From Membranipora membranacea (Eukaryota > Bryozoa > Gymnolaemata > Cheilostomatida > Membraniporidae): 64,000 nt of DNA. Shown in pieces: positions 46,871 to 57,962 of this stretch; within the stretch, counting starts at the first letter, position 1; the number at the start of each line of letters is the position of its first letter. The notes beneath the pieces are model-generated. The model did no database searches. It saw only the letters and a list, made by a program, of their open reading frames with translations, and had not been told where the DNA came from. A program made the position numbers and the translations under genes. The stretch covers positions 16,554,001 through 16,618,000 of the forward strand of contig OU612075.1 in NCBI GenBank assembly GCA_914767715.1, read 5' to 3'.

Positions 46871-48489
46871 TGGTTCGTTGTATGACTTCATATTTGCTTG
46901 CAAATATTATTACCGTTTCTAATTTTTATTATCATTGTATCAAAGATTATTACAATTATACCTCTACGGTAGTTAGAATTAGTTTACACTATTTATTGAA
47001 CAGGACCGTAGTTTTAGGTGAGGCAGAAAGGCACCGACTCCCCTAAAAACACTAATTCAATAATCCATGTCGGAATCAGCTCCTCTGGGATTTCCAGTTG
47101 CTTATTACATGGCTTAAATTTCTCGGGGAGGAGGTTACTGGTGATACATTGGACTCGCCTCGGACCTTTGCCTCCCCTACCATTTTTACTAATCTACGGC
47201 CCTGTTATACAGCGGAATAGCAGGATACAAATAATCCTTGTTTGTACACAAAGTCAAATGTTTTCATCAGCTGATGTGAAGTGTTGCTTCCTTTCAACAT
47301 CACATAAACATTGCAGTCGGCTGAAAGCTGCAAAGGCACAGGTGTTGCTTGATTTCTTGCATAACACACTTGAGCACTTGAGAAAACACTGGAAACATGC
47401 AAGCTCCATTTCTGCAAAACTCAAATGCAATGTGGACTGGGCTAAAAGAGGTGTAACTAGGCGTGACATTACTCATTATCCAATGGTTTTGCTTGTCAAT
47501 AGCAAATACTAATTATGATTAATCCCCATGCACCCCCTCTGTCTCGTTCCACTTAAAGATCTCCGACCATTCTGGGATTCTCATCGACCTTACTGCTCCG
47601 AATATATATATGGCAGACAGACCTTCAAGAGTAAAATTCAATTTCACAAAAGCTAAATTTGAACTGATCGAACCCATGTTTGAAAAACTGAAGAATTCAT
47701 CTCAGGTAATGACACTAACACCATGTGGGTTATGTTTTGAGTGATGTGATAGTGATAATCTAATTGAAAGGCCCCCCCCCCCCCAATATCTTACTCTGAT
47801 CGTCCATAACTCTGTGCATATATGCAGGTTTTGTTTTCCTTTAAATTATTGGTTGGTCTTTTTACAGGCCTTATTCAAGTATAGGCTACCGATTATTTAG
47901 GATTGCAGGGCAATACAACATCCATAAAATAGTAGTTCACCACCTCACAACTTTGAATAAATTACTGTGCATCAGCAAGCTCATCATTTCATATGGTTTG
48001 AGGAGAAGAATTGAGGTTGAAGTCATAAGCAGCGATACAGAGGATGTTGTAGATGTGAGGTGAGCGCTTAAAGGCCATGACTCATACCATTATCAAGGTG
48101 ACAGTCCTAGACCCCTGCTATGTTCTTGAATTCAATGAAATATGTTGGTCCCTCACAATTGACAGACATCATTAAAAAGAAAAAAAATGCAGATATGTGA
48201 TTTGTTATGCATTTAAACTTTTTCATCAACCAACTGTATGTCAAGATGGTGTTTCCTGTATCATGCGATTAAAGCAACTTTTTCAGTCGAGTCTCGGGGA
48301 TCATATTTGCTATACTGCAAAACCCAACACAAAATATTACCAAAATATAATATTGTTTGCATTTTGTTTTTATTAACTTTTAAGTTGTTATTAACTATAG
48401 TGAATAAAAAGCAATGCATTTTTATCCTACAAAAACAATAAGTAGAGCGTTTAGATATTTAACAGTGGTATAAAATTGTCCTTTGTTGT
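46871..48489 (+). other. Mostly non-coding; one possible first exon at 47610-47705
   Basis: At 47610 an ATG opens 32 codons (MADRPSRVKFNFTKAK) ending in CAG before GTAATG. A possible later exon at 47910-48056 ends in a serine/aspartate stretch (VISSDTEDVVDV), but the two are not in compatible phase. An ORF at 47018-47512 lacks any motif. A C-run lies at 47770. I cannot assign a gene. Confidence 0.25.
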
Positions 48490-48897
48490 CCAACAGAAGG
48501 TGACAGCTCGAGTGTAGCGAGACAACTGAACCTACATGTAAGAGATGTAAGCTCAGAGCACTATACAAGTCTCTGAAGAAAAATGACTACAGAGCTGCCA
48601 CCTGAGTGCCCTGACTCTGCTGAAGAACAAGCTAAACTGCAACTCGAAACATATAAAACATGACTAGTAAACATCCAATCGAATTCAATGATGGCCGCTT
48701 AATCTGTTGGAGATCATTCTTAAGTACCATCCCAGAAATCAGTATCATGGTGTGATCATATCTCGTCATTCAGACAACCAGCTGTACTTCTGAGCGGGTG
48801 TTCAGCAAGGCAGGTTTCCTTGTGAATAAATATAGGGCCAGCTTGAAAAGTGACAATGTTTCCATGCTTACCTTCCTTGCGACAAATTCAGATTAAT
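48490..48897 (+). pseudogene. hAT transposase C-terminal (dimerisation) remnant
   Basis: Reads ELPPECPDSAEEQAKLQLE near 48590, then after frame changes the hallmark hATC block TTSERVFSKAGFLVNKYRAS at about 48782-48845, and ends NVSMLTFLATNSD before TAA at 48895-48897. Upstream catalytic sequence is lost. It may be the C-terminus of the element beginning with the BED finger at 42034. Confidence 0.7.
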
Positions 48898-48982
48898 CAC
48901 TTATTACTTTCCTTATGATTCAATCTCTGGTTCACAGGACTGGTCTACTCAAAATCCTGGGTCTCGGGCAATGATTGTCTGG

Positions 48983-49022
48983 CCCCGTTGTTTTGTTGTT
49001 GTTTTGTTGTTGTTTTGTTTGG
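48983..49022. repeat. TTTTGTTG simple repeat
   Basis: Repeated TTGTTTTGTTG units over about 40 bases; a microsatellite. Confidence 0.85.
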
Positions 49023-49246
49023 GTGTATCTTTCCAACCATAAATTACCTTCAAACAACAAAAACCCATGAGGGCCAGTCAAACATTGCCAGAGAACAATG
49101 TTTTGGAGTAGACCTTTGCCCCGGTTACATGATACGGCAGGCATTCTACTCCAGAACCTGTAGCCAGTTGTTCTGCCACACCACTCACTTTAACAACACC
49201 AGTTAAGGAACCAGATCGATCCCTTGACATCACAACACGACCTCCA

Positions 49247-50260
49247 GTGACTATGCTTCTCGCTGAGAACCCAGTCACTAAAGACCCCTCCGATGAGGTT
49301 TCTATATCTGAAGATGAGGAAGGACAATCAGGAGAGAATATGGACGTCAGCTCAGACTCGAAATCAGCTCCAACAAGAGTGTGGGATCCAGAAACACAGT
49401 GCCTCCGCCAGAAGAAGAAACACCCAATGAGACAGCCATGTCAGTGTGCTACATACGACTATCATGGACAATTCTCAGAGGCTCGCCGTCAAGCCATTCA
49501 TGACGAGTCCGAAGGAACACTACCAGGTCGCTGATCTTGAAGCTGGTGGGCAGGAATATGAAATATCACATGCTGCCAGAGAATAGAGAGCGGGGAAGGG
49601 TCATCCCTGGAATAATCAAACACTAGATGCCTTATATGGAACAATCTGTCAGGCCTGCTTACAAAAATAAAGGTCGTTCAAAAAAGCAGATTGGGGAGGA
49701 ATGACCGCATATCTGAAACCGAGACTCAACAGATTGAACAGTGCATCCAACCCATTTCTTAATAAACTGTCGAACGACACTAAATCCCTGTCAACCGAAG
49801 TCCTGGAGATTTATATTCCACGTGGCAAGATTGGAAAGCGAGACTCCGCACCTTGGATTGTTCGTGAAACAAAGAGAATGTGTGTCATACGCCACAGATA
49901 ATATTGAAAGAGTAAAAAAAATGGATACATGTTGAGAAAAGATTTCTGCTATACAAACAGGCAGTAAAAAAGAGAACGAAGAAGAGCCATGCAGCATACG
50001 TACACAATATTTTACCGACAGCAGCAATCCAAAGTAGGAATTGACAAAAAAATTTGGCACTTTTGTTAAACATAGACGATCCCCAGCAATCTCCTCAATA
50101 GTACCACAGACAGAAGGCATCATCCAAAGAATCAAAAAGCCAATATTATGCTAAATTAGCGGTTTGTGTCAGTGTTTTCCAAACCATCAGAACCACTCGA
50201 AATACAGACCAATTACTCTGAACTCTGAAATGAAGAAAATCTAGATATGTGATGAAGCAG
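49247..50260 (+). pseudogene. Decayed LINE fragment (linker between endonuclease and RT)
   Basis: An acidic frame at 49247-49534 (VSISEDEEGQSGENMD) has no clear family. From 49700 the text resembles the pre-RT linker of CR1-like ORF2: EIYIPRGKIGKRDSAPWIVR then ETKRM, basic residues, and further on KYRPITLNSEMKKI near 50198-50240, the start of RT. Stops and frame changes are frequent. Confidence 0.5.
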
Positions 50261-51124
50261 CAGCTCAGAAATGTTGAGGATGGCAGAGCTTGCTAACCCG
50301 ATGAACTACACATGGATTCTGCAAAGGCTGTTGCAACTTCTAATCTATCTAATTTCTTGAGCACCAACAAAGATTTAAACCAAAAGGTGACAGGTCAAAG
50401 GTTACAGTGTATCAATGAATGAGAACAAGGTATCACCCGGGGGTCTAAACTCTATGAAGTGCCAGTGAAATCTATAATCTTTTGTATCTAGTAGAAGACT
50501 GGTTGTTACAAACACTAAATGTGCCGATCAGATGGGTCTATTTGTACTATTTGCGGATTATAATTCCTAACACATATAGATTCAGCATGTTTATTTCACC
50601 AAACAAAAGGCCTTTTGTAATACAACTGTCATAGGTGCATTGGGGCATGTCTCCCTGACATCGGCCCCCAGGGCCTATCCAGCATACTACAGCATAGGTG
50701 TACTTTATTTTGTAATGATGATTTCCAGGTTTTTACAGCGTTATATACTTTGAAGTGTGTAGAATTCATTAATGACATGGGTGAAGGTGTAAAATATAAT
50801 GCTCTGTCCACAAAACATGTTTACATAACCCTCTCACACCAGGGTGTGCCCTAAATATTCCTGCAAATGGTGCTAACAGACCATAATCCACCCAGGTCAA
50901 CACACCTTTTCTAATGGTCTCTACACAAACTTTCCACATATCAAAAGAAAACTGCACATGTGCTCTCTTCAGATCAGAGGCTATGTAAACAATCTGTTGA
51001 GAAGTTTTCCTTCAGTAAGCCAATCAAATTTTTCTATCATTGCTGATTGGTCTACTATAATAAAGAAATACTAATGAGAGAACATTATAGTAGTACATGT
51101 AGTAGCAAAAGCAAGGAGTGAAAG
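50261..51124. other. 5' flank of the Mutator-like element
   Basis: No gene visible. I compared this flank by eye with 53165-53700 and found no terminal inverted repeats, so the boundaries of the Mutator-like element are unknown. Confidence 0.35.
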
Positions 51125-53164
51125 ATGGTCAAAAGAAAACAGCACACTGTGCAAGCTTATGGCAGCAAGAAGAGAGGTAAGAACAGAGTACAGAACTTCA
51201 AAAAAGCCAAGTCTAGTAGTTGCACTCCACTCGCAACTCAGCCTGAGAGCTCACCAAGCTGCTCAACAACTGCAGTTCTGGTGGAGCAGCCACACTCATT
51301 GTCATTGTTGTTATCAGATGATGCCCAATCTGTTGAGCCTCCTCACTCACAGTCCCAACAACCGGCTGCTAGCCCACTAAATCAGTGTACCACACCATCC
51401 CAATCGTCTCTGCCTTCGTCAGCAAAGAAAAGTGCCTCTGCGAGAAAACTTGCAGAGTTTGCTTCTCATATTCATGAGCAGGGAAACTCTGAATCTGATG
51501 CGGATGTGGAATGTGGCGATGACAAAGTATTCTATACTTTACAAAAATCTAGTATACAGTCGCTTGTTGATCCGTTACTGTGCCCAGTTTGTCTCTCTTC
51601 CGAATTACAGTTACAAAACGTGAGTCTACGGCGCGGGCTCTTTACCAGTCACCCTGTAGCTTGTGGTCATCCGGGATGTGATTACTCCAGCACATTCAGA
51701 TCTGATACGAGTGCGATAAGTGGCAAAGGATCTCAGAAGATCAACAAGAATTTTGTTTTAGCTTGCAGAAAATCTGGTATAACTTATGACCAGATCACAA
51801 CATTTTACGGAATCATTAATCATTCACAACCAATAACCCGACCATCATTCGATAAAATTTCAGACGATTTATTTTCAGAGTGTCAGCTGTATCTGACAAA
51901 AAATCACTACCCTTATGTCTCCAAACAGGTAAGAAAAGCTTATTCTGAACCAGCTCAATATGTAGCTGATGAAGCTGAGCAAGTTGCGGTGGTGGAAAGT
52001 AGGCCTACAGCTTTGGATGATGAGATTTTAGATGTTACAGTAAGCTTCGACGGGACTTGGCAGAAGAGGGGGAGAACATCACACAATGGAGTGGGTGTTG
52101 TGATGGAAGCGATGACTGGGCTTGTTTTAGATTTTGAAGTGCTGACAAATAGCTGCAACATCTGTGAGAAGGCTGAGGCTGGTAATACTGCAGATGACAA
52201 GTGGAAGAGGGAGCACAAGGAGAGTGGCAATTGCGGAAAGAACTTTGATGGGAACAGCGGAGCTATGGAACCAGAGGCGGCGCTGAGAATGTTCCGTAGG
52301 TCAGAGGAGAAGTTGAAGATGCGTTATGTGACTATGATAAGTGATGGCGATTCTAAATGATATAAAACTATTTCAGAAGCTGAGGATTTGTATGATGTAA
52401 GGAAAGAGGAATGTATCAATCATGTCGGCAAAAGGATGTTCCATGGACTAGAGAGTGTGAAAAAGAGATACAAAGGAAGCCAGACGATGGGTGGCAAAGG
52501 ATAACTGACTGAAGACTTGATGAGAAGGTTTCAATCTTTGTATAGTAAATCCATCCGTGATTATTGTAATGGTGTTTGTGACGGTAGTAGAGTGGCTGAT
52601 TTATCTGATTTACAGCGGGATATCAAAGCCGGGCTACATCACACAATAAGTTCAAATGGTTATCCTGACCATGATTTTTGCCCTACAGGACCAGAGACCT
52701 GGTGCCAGTACAATCAGCATGTGCTCAGAGATACGCTTGAGGATTACAGCAAGCCAGTTCCGCTACTGCCGAGGTGGATCAGGGAGACACTGATACCCTT
52801 GTTTGATAGACACTCTGATCTTTCCCTTTTAGAGAGATGTCAATTAGCTGCAACTCAGAATATCAACGAGAGCTTCAACCAGCTAATATGGAAGCGGTGC
52901 CCAAAGGTTTACTGGTGCAGCGGTCAGTCTGTGTTTATTGGCACGATGTTGGCTACCATCAAATTCAATCAAGGTGCTGCTGGTTTGTTTCTGCTAATTT
53001 CCGGTGAGCTTGGCGCAGAGCAAAGAAAGATAGCAGAGAAAACAGACAGCCGCAGGATATATTGTGCGAAACCTGAGAAGCAAGCTAGAAAGATAAAGAG
53101 AAGATATGAGAAGAAGGGCAAGAAGTCGGCTACTAAAGACTACAATCCTGGTGGTCACTGGTAA
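51125..53164 (+). pseudogene. Mutator-like (MULE) transposase with two in-frame stops
   Basis: A single frame of 680 codons is broken only by TGA at 52358-52360 and TAA at 52502-52504. The N-terminus is basic then serine/glutamine-rich. Residues about 153-185 hold a CPVC...HPVACGHPGC finger-like patch. The catalytic core contains DVTVSFDGTWQKRG (D309) and MISDGDSK (D407), and a cysteine/histidine knuckle lies between (CNICEKAE ... HKESGNC). After the stops, conserved text continues: ECINHVGKRM, FCPTGPETWCQYN, NINESFNQLIWKRCPK and a lysine-rich tail. This is the animal MULE-type DDE family. The otherwise intact reading frame implies recent loss. The family normally cuts and pastes its element through terminal inverted repeats. 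Confidence 0.85.
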
Positions 53165-54213
53165 GTTTCTTCATTCATCAATAACAGAAACCAAATGTCA
53201 GTATGTACCTAACTAACATTGAAATAATACCATTTACTTCGGAGGTGCCATAGCAATGGCATCAAGATCGAAACAGAAATGAGAGAAATTCTGAAAACCC
53301 AAAGTTTTCGAACTTTCGAAATGTGACCGAAATTTTCCTCATGTGTTTCAGATTATGCGAGAGACCGAGGAAAGATGATAGAAGAGTAGTGTGAAGCTAA
53401 AGTCGCAGAGAGATTCAGAAATAACTTTCACATAGTGTAAAAACATACAGAATATTATATAAACCCTTCAAGTCGTAAAAAGGGCCTTATTTTAATCGCT
53501 TCGGTACAGATATTACGTTTTCAATTTTCAACTGGCGATATCTCAATATGGCAATTTTCACCGTTTTCACCATCTTAGTTTTTCTGTAACGAGAGTACTA
53601 TACGATGAATCTTCTTGAAATTTGGAATACACAGCATTCACTCTACACTGAGTATTTTGATGGTTTTAGTTTCCCAATAACTGGTCCCATTTCCAAACCA
53701 ATGTTGATGCAATGACACCTCCATTTCCAAAATCGGACTACTATTTATGAACAATGGGGTACTCCATCTACAACTTTTTATCACAAAGATGCCTCCAACA
53801 CTTCACTGAATGATGCATGGATGCTCAGAAAATCTATGTTTCAGTTGTTCACTAAATCATAATTTTTGTCAGCATGCGCACTAGGGGAGGCCTATACCTA
53901 CCACATAACATCCAAAAACAAAATTTCTATAAGAGTTAGATTAATTCTGATTGCAGAAATGGATTCCTGAGCCCAGACTACCCCTAGACCATTGCATTTT
54001 CTTTCTACATCATAAGTATTTTGGAAAATTGTTCCAGGTGTTTACACCCCCTTAATATTAGCTACTAAGGTTTTCATGCCAACGCTATTAATGCTCATGA
54101 TTTGAGATATCTCATTAAGTATAATCGTCTGGAGCATTGAGATATATTATAGTCAACATGATTACTGAATGTTAGTGTGTTCACTATGACAGTGGCGTAT
54201 ATTAGCATTCATG
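53165..54213. other. 3' flank of the Mutator-like element, non-coding
   Basis: AT-rich with no exon or RNA gene recognised. The patch ACTTTCGAAATG-like at 53310 has an internal TTCGAA palindrome only. Confidence 0.35.
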
Positions 54214-54292
54214 GACTGAATAGCTCAGTGTGTAGAGCGTCTGCTTAGTGATCACTGTTTATTTAGAATGTTGTGGGTTCGAATCGATGCGG
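54214..54292 (+). repeat. tRNA-like sequence (SINE head or tRNA pseudogene)
   Basis: Contains TAGCTCAGTGTGTAGAGCG (A box and D arm) at 54219-54238 and GTGGGTTCGAATC (T arm / B box) at 54273-54286, correctly ordered and about 40 bases apart. The acceptor stem does not pair well and the anticodon arm is not convincing, so I call it tRNA-derived rather than a functional tRNA. It lies just before an exon acceptor at 54373. Confidence 0.6.
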
Positions 54293-54373
54293 TACAGGGG
54301 ATGTCAGCAGATTTTATTTTTGTTTGAATGGAGTGGTGTTGAATTCATGGATGTTAAATTTTATCTTTAACAG

Positions 54374-57158
54374 ATCAATCACAGAAACAGACATTAGCAG
54401 AGCAGCTGGGCTACTTCAGCTTTCTCTAGGAAGATACGTTAGAACCTACAATGACTGTCCACCAAACTTTCATATGGCCTGCCACCTACCAGCTACTATA
54501 CGTCGTTTCGGACCAGCCCATGTGTAAGTTTAGACAAATAACCATCAGATGAAAGCATAGTAACTGAGTAAATTTTTGTATGAAAGAAGATTTGTCAAAG
54601 GCCATTGATTTTTAGAATGATAAGAATGTGGAATGTCTTTCACGATTACGATCAATTTGGATAGTACAATTATCCTAGAGTGTTTAGATAGTCTTTCGAT
54701 TAATATTATACCTTGCAATCTGAGAAATTTTTCTGGAGCCAAAATTTGGAAATTCAGTGTGCAAATTACTAGACACTATTTTCTTTATAAAAGACAAAAA
54801 TTTAATTACTATTCAATAATATCCAGTTAATCCTATCTGGCTCAAATGTAGTGTTATATATCAAAGGCACTTTTGCAGCACCTATGAAAGGAACGAAGGG
54901 TCTTCAAATTCACAAGCAAGCATGTACTATTGTTTTATGGCAACAGCATACTTTGTATGCGGAAAAATACTGCTGAATCTACTGCATAATCAAACAATAT
55001 ATGGTTATCAGCTCAGAAAAAAAACTTGATTACTACATAATCAGTAGACCACCCCAGGTTTTTATTAGCTATGATAACCAGTAGGCAAGCAGTAGCACCA
55101 TAATTTCAGTGCAAAGACCTTTATTGATTGTATTAATTTATATGATAATATATTTCAGATACTGGGCATTTTCTTTTGAGCGGAAAAACGGTCAAGAAGG
55201 GAGACAGGTGTCTAACAATAAGGGAGATATAGCAGGACAGGTATGGATACATCGATTCCAACACAAATCCTCCAAAAATGAGTTATTTATTTATCTATCT
55301 ATGAGTTATATTTCAGGGAAATATCTCTCACACTATCATTCCAAAAGCTTATCACCATAAGGTCATTGGTATAGTCATGTTTTAAAACGGCATAAATCTC
55401 TTGAGAAGGTGTAAACAACAATTAAATATTAGAGTTAACACCTCAAATAGTCCTGCAAGTTAAGCACTCAGGCTTAGATATCTGGGTGATTACTGAACTA
55501 ATCCTTATTTGTATCACCAAATTTTCAGTAGGCATGATAGTGGCTATCATTGTATCAGTATCAGGACTAATTTATACATTTTAACATGAGCAGAGAAAAT
55601 GAGAGGACTGAAAAAGTGGCTGTATGAATATCAAATTTAAAGTGACTGACCGAACATGGCAGATAGAAGATGGCGTGGGCCAGAAATTCTAAAAACAATT
55701 CATTAATAGCTTCCATCATTTTATTAATTGCAGCTCATGAGGAAAATAGACAATCGAGCTCAGTGCAGTACAAGCAGCACACAGCCTACAGCGGTAGATG
55801 GAATCATTGGTAAACCAAAGGACTTGGCAATGCGCCACATACGACCGGAAGAGCTCACAGAATGTGTGAGTTATCTTTTCACAAGTATCTTTTCTCTTCA
55901 CACTTTTTTTGTGTATTATGTAATCTTCTAACAGTGTTTAATTCTAATCCAAAGTATCTATTGACATATCCCGATCATTAAATAGTATAGAAATTGGCAT
56001 AGATTTTAGTCTTGCAAATTTTGTTGTTGTTCCACAGTGCATATGTAACCTTGATTATAACATCTAAATATATACTAGAAAAAAAATTACAAGGATAATA
56101 TTATAGCTGAGAACACTATGCGCCTAAACGTTAACAATATCTAGCTGTCTTTAAAGACTTTGTTTTAGGCTGCTCTTTTGTATCACATCTTATTCTCCAT
56201 ATTTTATTCTATCATGTGAGCGATTTTCAGCTTTAGAATCCAAATATTGAGGAAGTTATGGCCTCTCAAACTTCCAAGGTGACTGCAATTTATCGGCAGT
56301 AAAAATCAGCCGGCAATCCCTAGGGTACGTCACAGCCAGCTAACCTAGTTGGTCCAAGTGGCGTGATGGTAGCGTCGTTGCCTGTAGATATAGGGACCCG
56401 GGTTCGATTCCCACCCAGGTCTGAATTTTGATCATCAATTATTGTGATTATTAGTGTATTAACTACTAACTCATAATGTCTATGTCACATGTCTATGGTT
56501 GTGACATACCCCAGGGGAAACATCCGCTTATTCCCAATGCCGATTGAAGGCAATCACCCTGGAAGTTTGAGAGGCCATAACTTCCTCAATATTTGGATTC
56601 TAAAGCTGAAAATCGCTCACATGATAGAATAAAATATGGAGAATAAGATGTGATACAAAAGAGCAGCCTCAAACTAAGTCTTTAAGGTTAATGTCAAAAC
56701 TGTATATGCGTTGATTGATGGAAAGTCCTTTGCCTCTATCAATCAATTAATCCGAGGATTGACGTTAGATTTTGTTACAAGAACTATGCTGTGAAACGAC
56801 TTCAAAATTTTCACAAGTGTTTCGCTACATTTTTGCAGATGGGGGATCAGAGAGTGATATTCACCAAGGTAATACGTGGTGCAGTTGTCAAGAGAGAAAC
56901 GATCAAGAAGGGTGCTGCTGTGTTGGGTGCTGGTGTTTATGGGATCGTTGATAGGATGTTATTGGTAAATGGTCAGGCTGTTGATGAAAGAACTGTGTGA
57001 GCGTATCCTTGAAGGGCCAATGTGCGAATGTGGTCCAGTGTTTAGGCAGCTAGCGTGTGTGTCAAGATATGTAAAATATGAAGCTGTCCAAGTTTTCAGA
57101 TACTCCAAGGAGTCAGAGATTTTACATGTGTTGCTGCCTAATAGAAAGAAATGTTGTT
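54374..57158 (+). CDS. 3' part of an EnSpm/CACTA-type transposase gene (DUF4218-like), with introns
   Basis: Exons 54374-54523, 55159-55240 and 55734-55865 join in matching phases (2, 0). They encode PPNFHMACHLPATIRRFGPA, then VYWAFSFERKNGQEG and NNKGDIAGQLMRKI, the conserved His-Leu ... FGP ... FER-x-NG ... NN ... MRK pattern of the DUF4218 region. A fourth exon from 56839 (phase 0) reads VIFTKVIRGAVVKRET. Around 56970 a second frame takes over (CERILEGPMCECGPVFRQLA) and ends at 57158 with a basic tail. Either a frameshift or an unseen short intron lies there. The upstream catalytic part is missing. Intact splice phases suggest a recently active or domesticated gene. A TTAA-flanked MITE occupies the third intron. 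Confidence 0.6.
56151..56685. mobile_element. TTAA-flanked foldback MITE with a tRNA-like core
   Basis: The left arm 56155-56276 and right arm 56560-56681 are inverted copies of about 122 bases with only about 3 differences. The outer ends read AGACTT and AAGTCT, and TTAA is duplicated at 56151-56154 and 56682-56685, the target choice of piggyBac-type and some other transposases. The 283-base centre contains a tRNA-like sequence. There is no coding frame. It lies in an intron of the EnSpm-type gene. Confidence 0.88.
56350..56425 (+). repeat. tRNA-like sequence inside the TTAA MITE
   Basis: Reads AGTGGCGTGATGGTAGCGTC (A box) and ACCCGGGTTCGATTCCCACC (T arm with B box), with 76 bases overall and the spacing of a tRNA. 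The T stem pairs well. The acceptor stem (GGTCCAA against GGTCTGAA) is poor, so it is probably a tRNA-derived SINE captured between the arms. Confidence 0.65.
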
Positions 57159-57625
57159 AAATAAGATGGCTGGCATTGGATTTGTAAGACCTCAGAAAGT
57201 TTTTTGCTGCATTACAGTTTTATTTGCAAAAGGTAGCTATAAATCTTACATACCTGGCAGTTCACTGTATTTACACATTTGTACAAATTCTAGATAATAG
57301 TTTCTCAAACGCTTATTTATCAGGCTGATTTAAATCCTCATTCTAATCCATCATGCCTAATTATAATTTCAGATTTCATGTAATAAACTACACTTTGAAT
57401 CTCAACATGTGCTTTTGTGTTCCTAATGATTCCATAAATATCACTGGTCTTATAATTCGAGTTATAGACTTGTTATGTTCTGAATTGACAGAATAATATG
57501 GCAAAATGATCACTTGATTGGGAAATTTCAAATCAAAAAAGAACGTCCATATTTTACACTTGGTCTCAATAGTTGCAATTCTGAGGCAAAACAGATCTTG
57601 TCATCACGACTTTACTGCTGTGCAA

Positions 57626-57769
57626 GGAGAGGTAAACACCCGAGGGTGCTGGGGGCTGGAACAATCAACAATGAAAGCTCCCCCAGTGGGACTCGAACCC
57701 ACAACTCCTGCGGCACTGAATAGCAAGCGCGCTAACCGATTGCATTGCGCCATCTCACCATCCCCATCT
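57626..57769 (-). mobile_element. tRNA-derived SINE with 19-bp target-site duplication
   Basis: The exact direct repeat CGACTTTACTGCTGTGCAA flanks the insert (57607-57625 and 57770-57788). On the minus strand the insert starts near GATGGTGAGATGGCGCAATG, then TCGGTTAGCGCG (A box region) and TGTGGGTTCGAGTCCCAC (T arm / B box). A unique tail of about 60 bases containing TGGGGGAGCTTTC follows. The length (144 bases), pol III boxes and long duplication are those of a LINE-mobilised SINE. Confidence 0.85.
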
Positions 57770-57962
57770 CGACTTTACTGCTGTGCAATCTTAGCTTGTG
57801 TTCTTTTCCTTATGAATACATAAATATCACCAGTTATAAATTCCAGTTGCCATTGTTTGATGTTGGTATTGTTATCCTGTATCAATACTGCTTTGTAAAT
57901 CCTGACAATGAATGGCATGGACTACATTGTAATTTGGGAAGATAACTCTTACAAATAAGTCC

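Noticed and set aside
47018-47512. 164-codon plus-strand open frame
   Set aside because: No motif, no splice context, and overlapping open frames on the other strand indicate composition rather than coding.
53290-53340. Possible second exon of the Mutator-like gene after GTAAGT at 53162
   Set aside because: The following acceptor gives an immediate stop, and the family normally ends near the observed stop.
54214-54292. Functional tRNA gene
   Set aside because: A and B boxes are present but acceptor and anticodon stems do not pair convincingly.
57626-57769. Intron-containing tRNA-Ile gene on the minus strand
   Set aside because: A-box text resembles tRNA-Ile, but the anticodon stem fails to pair and the 19-bp flanking duplication shows a SINE insertion.
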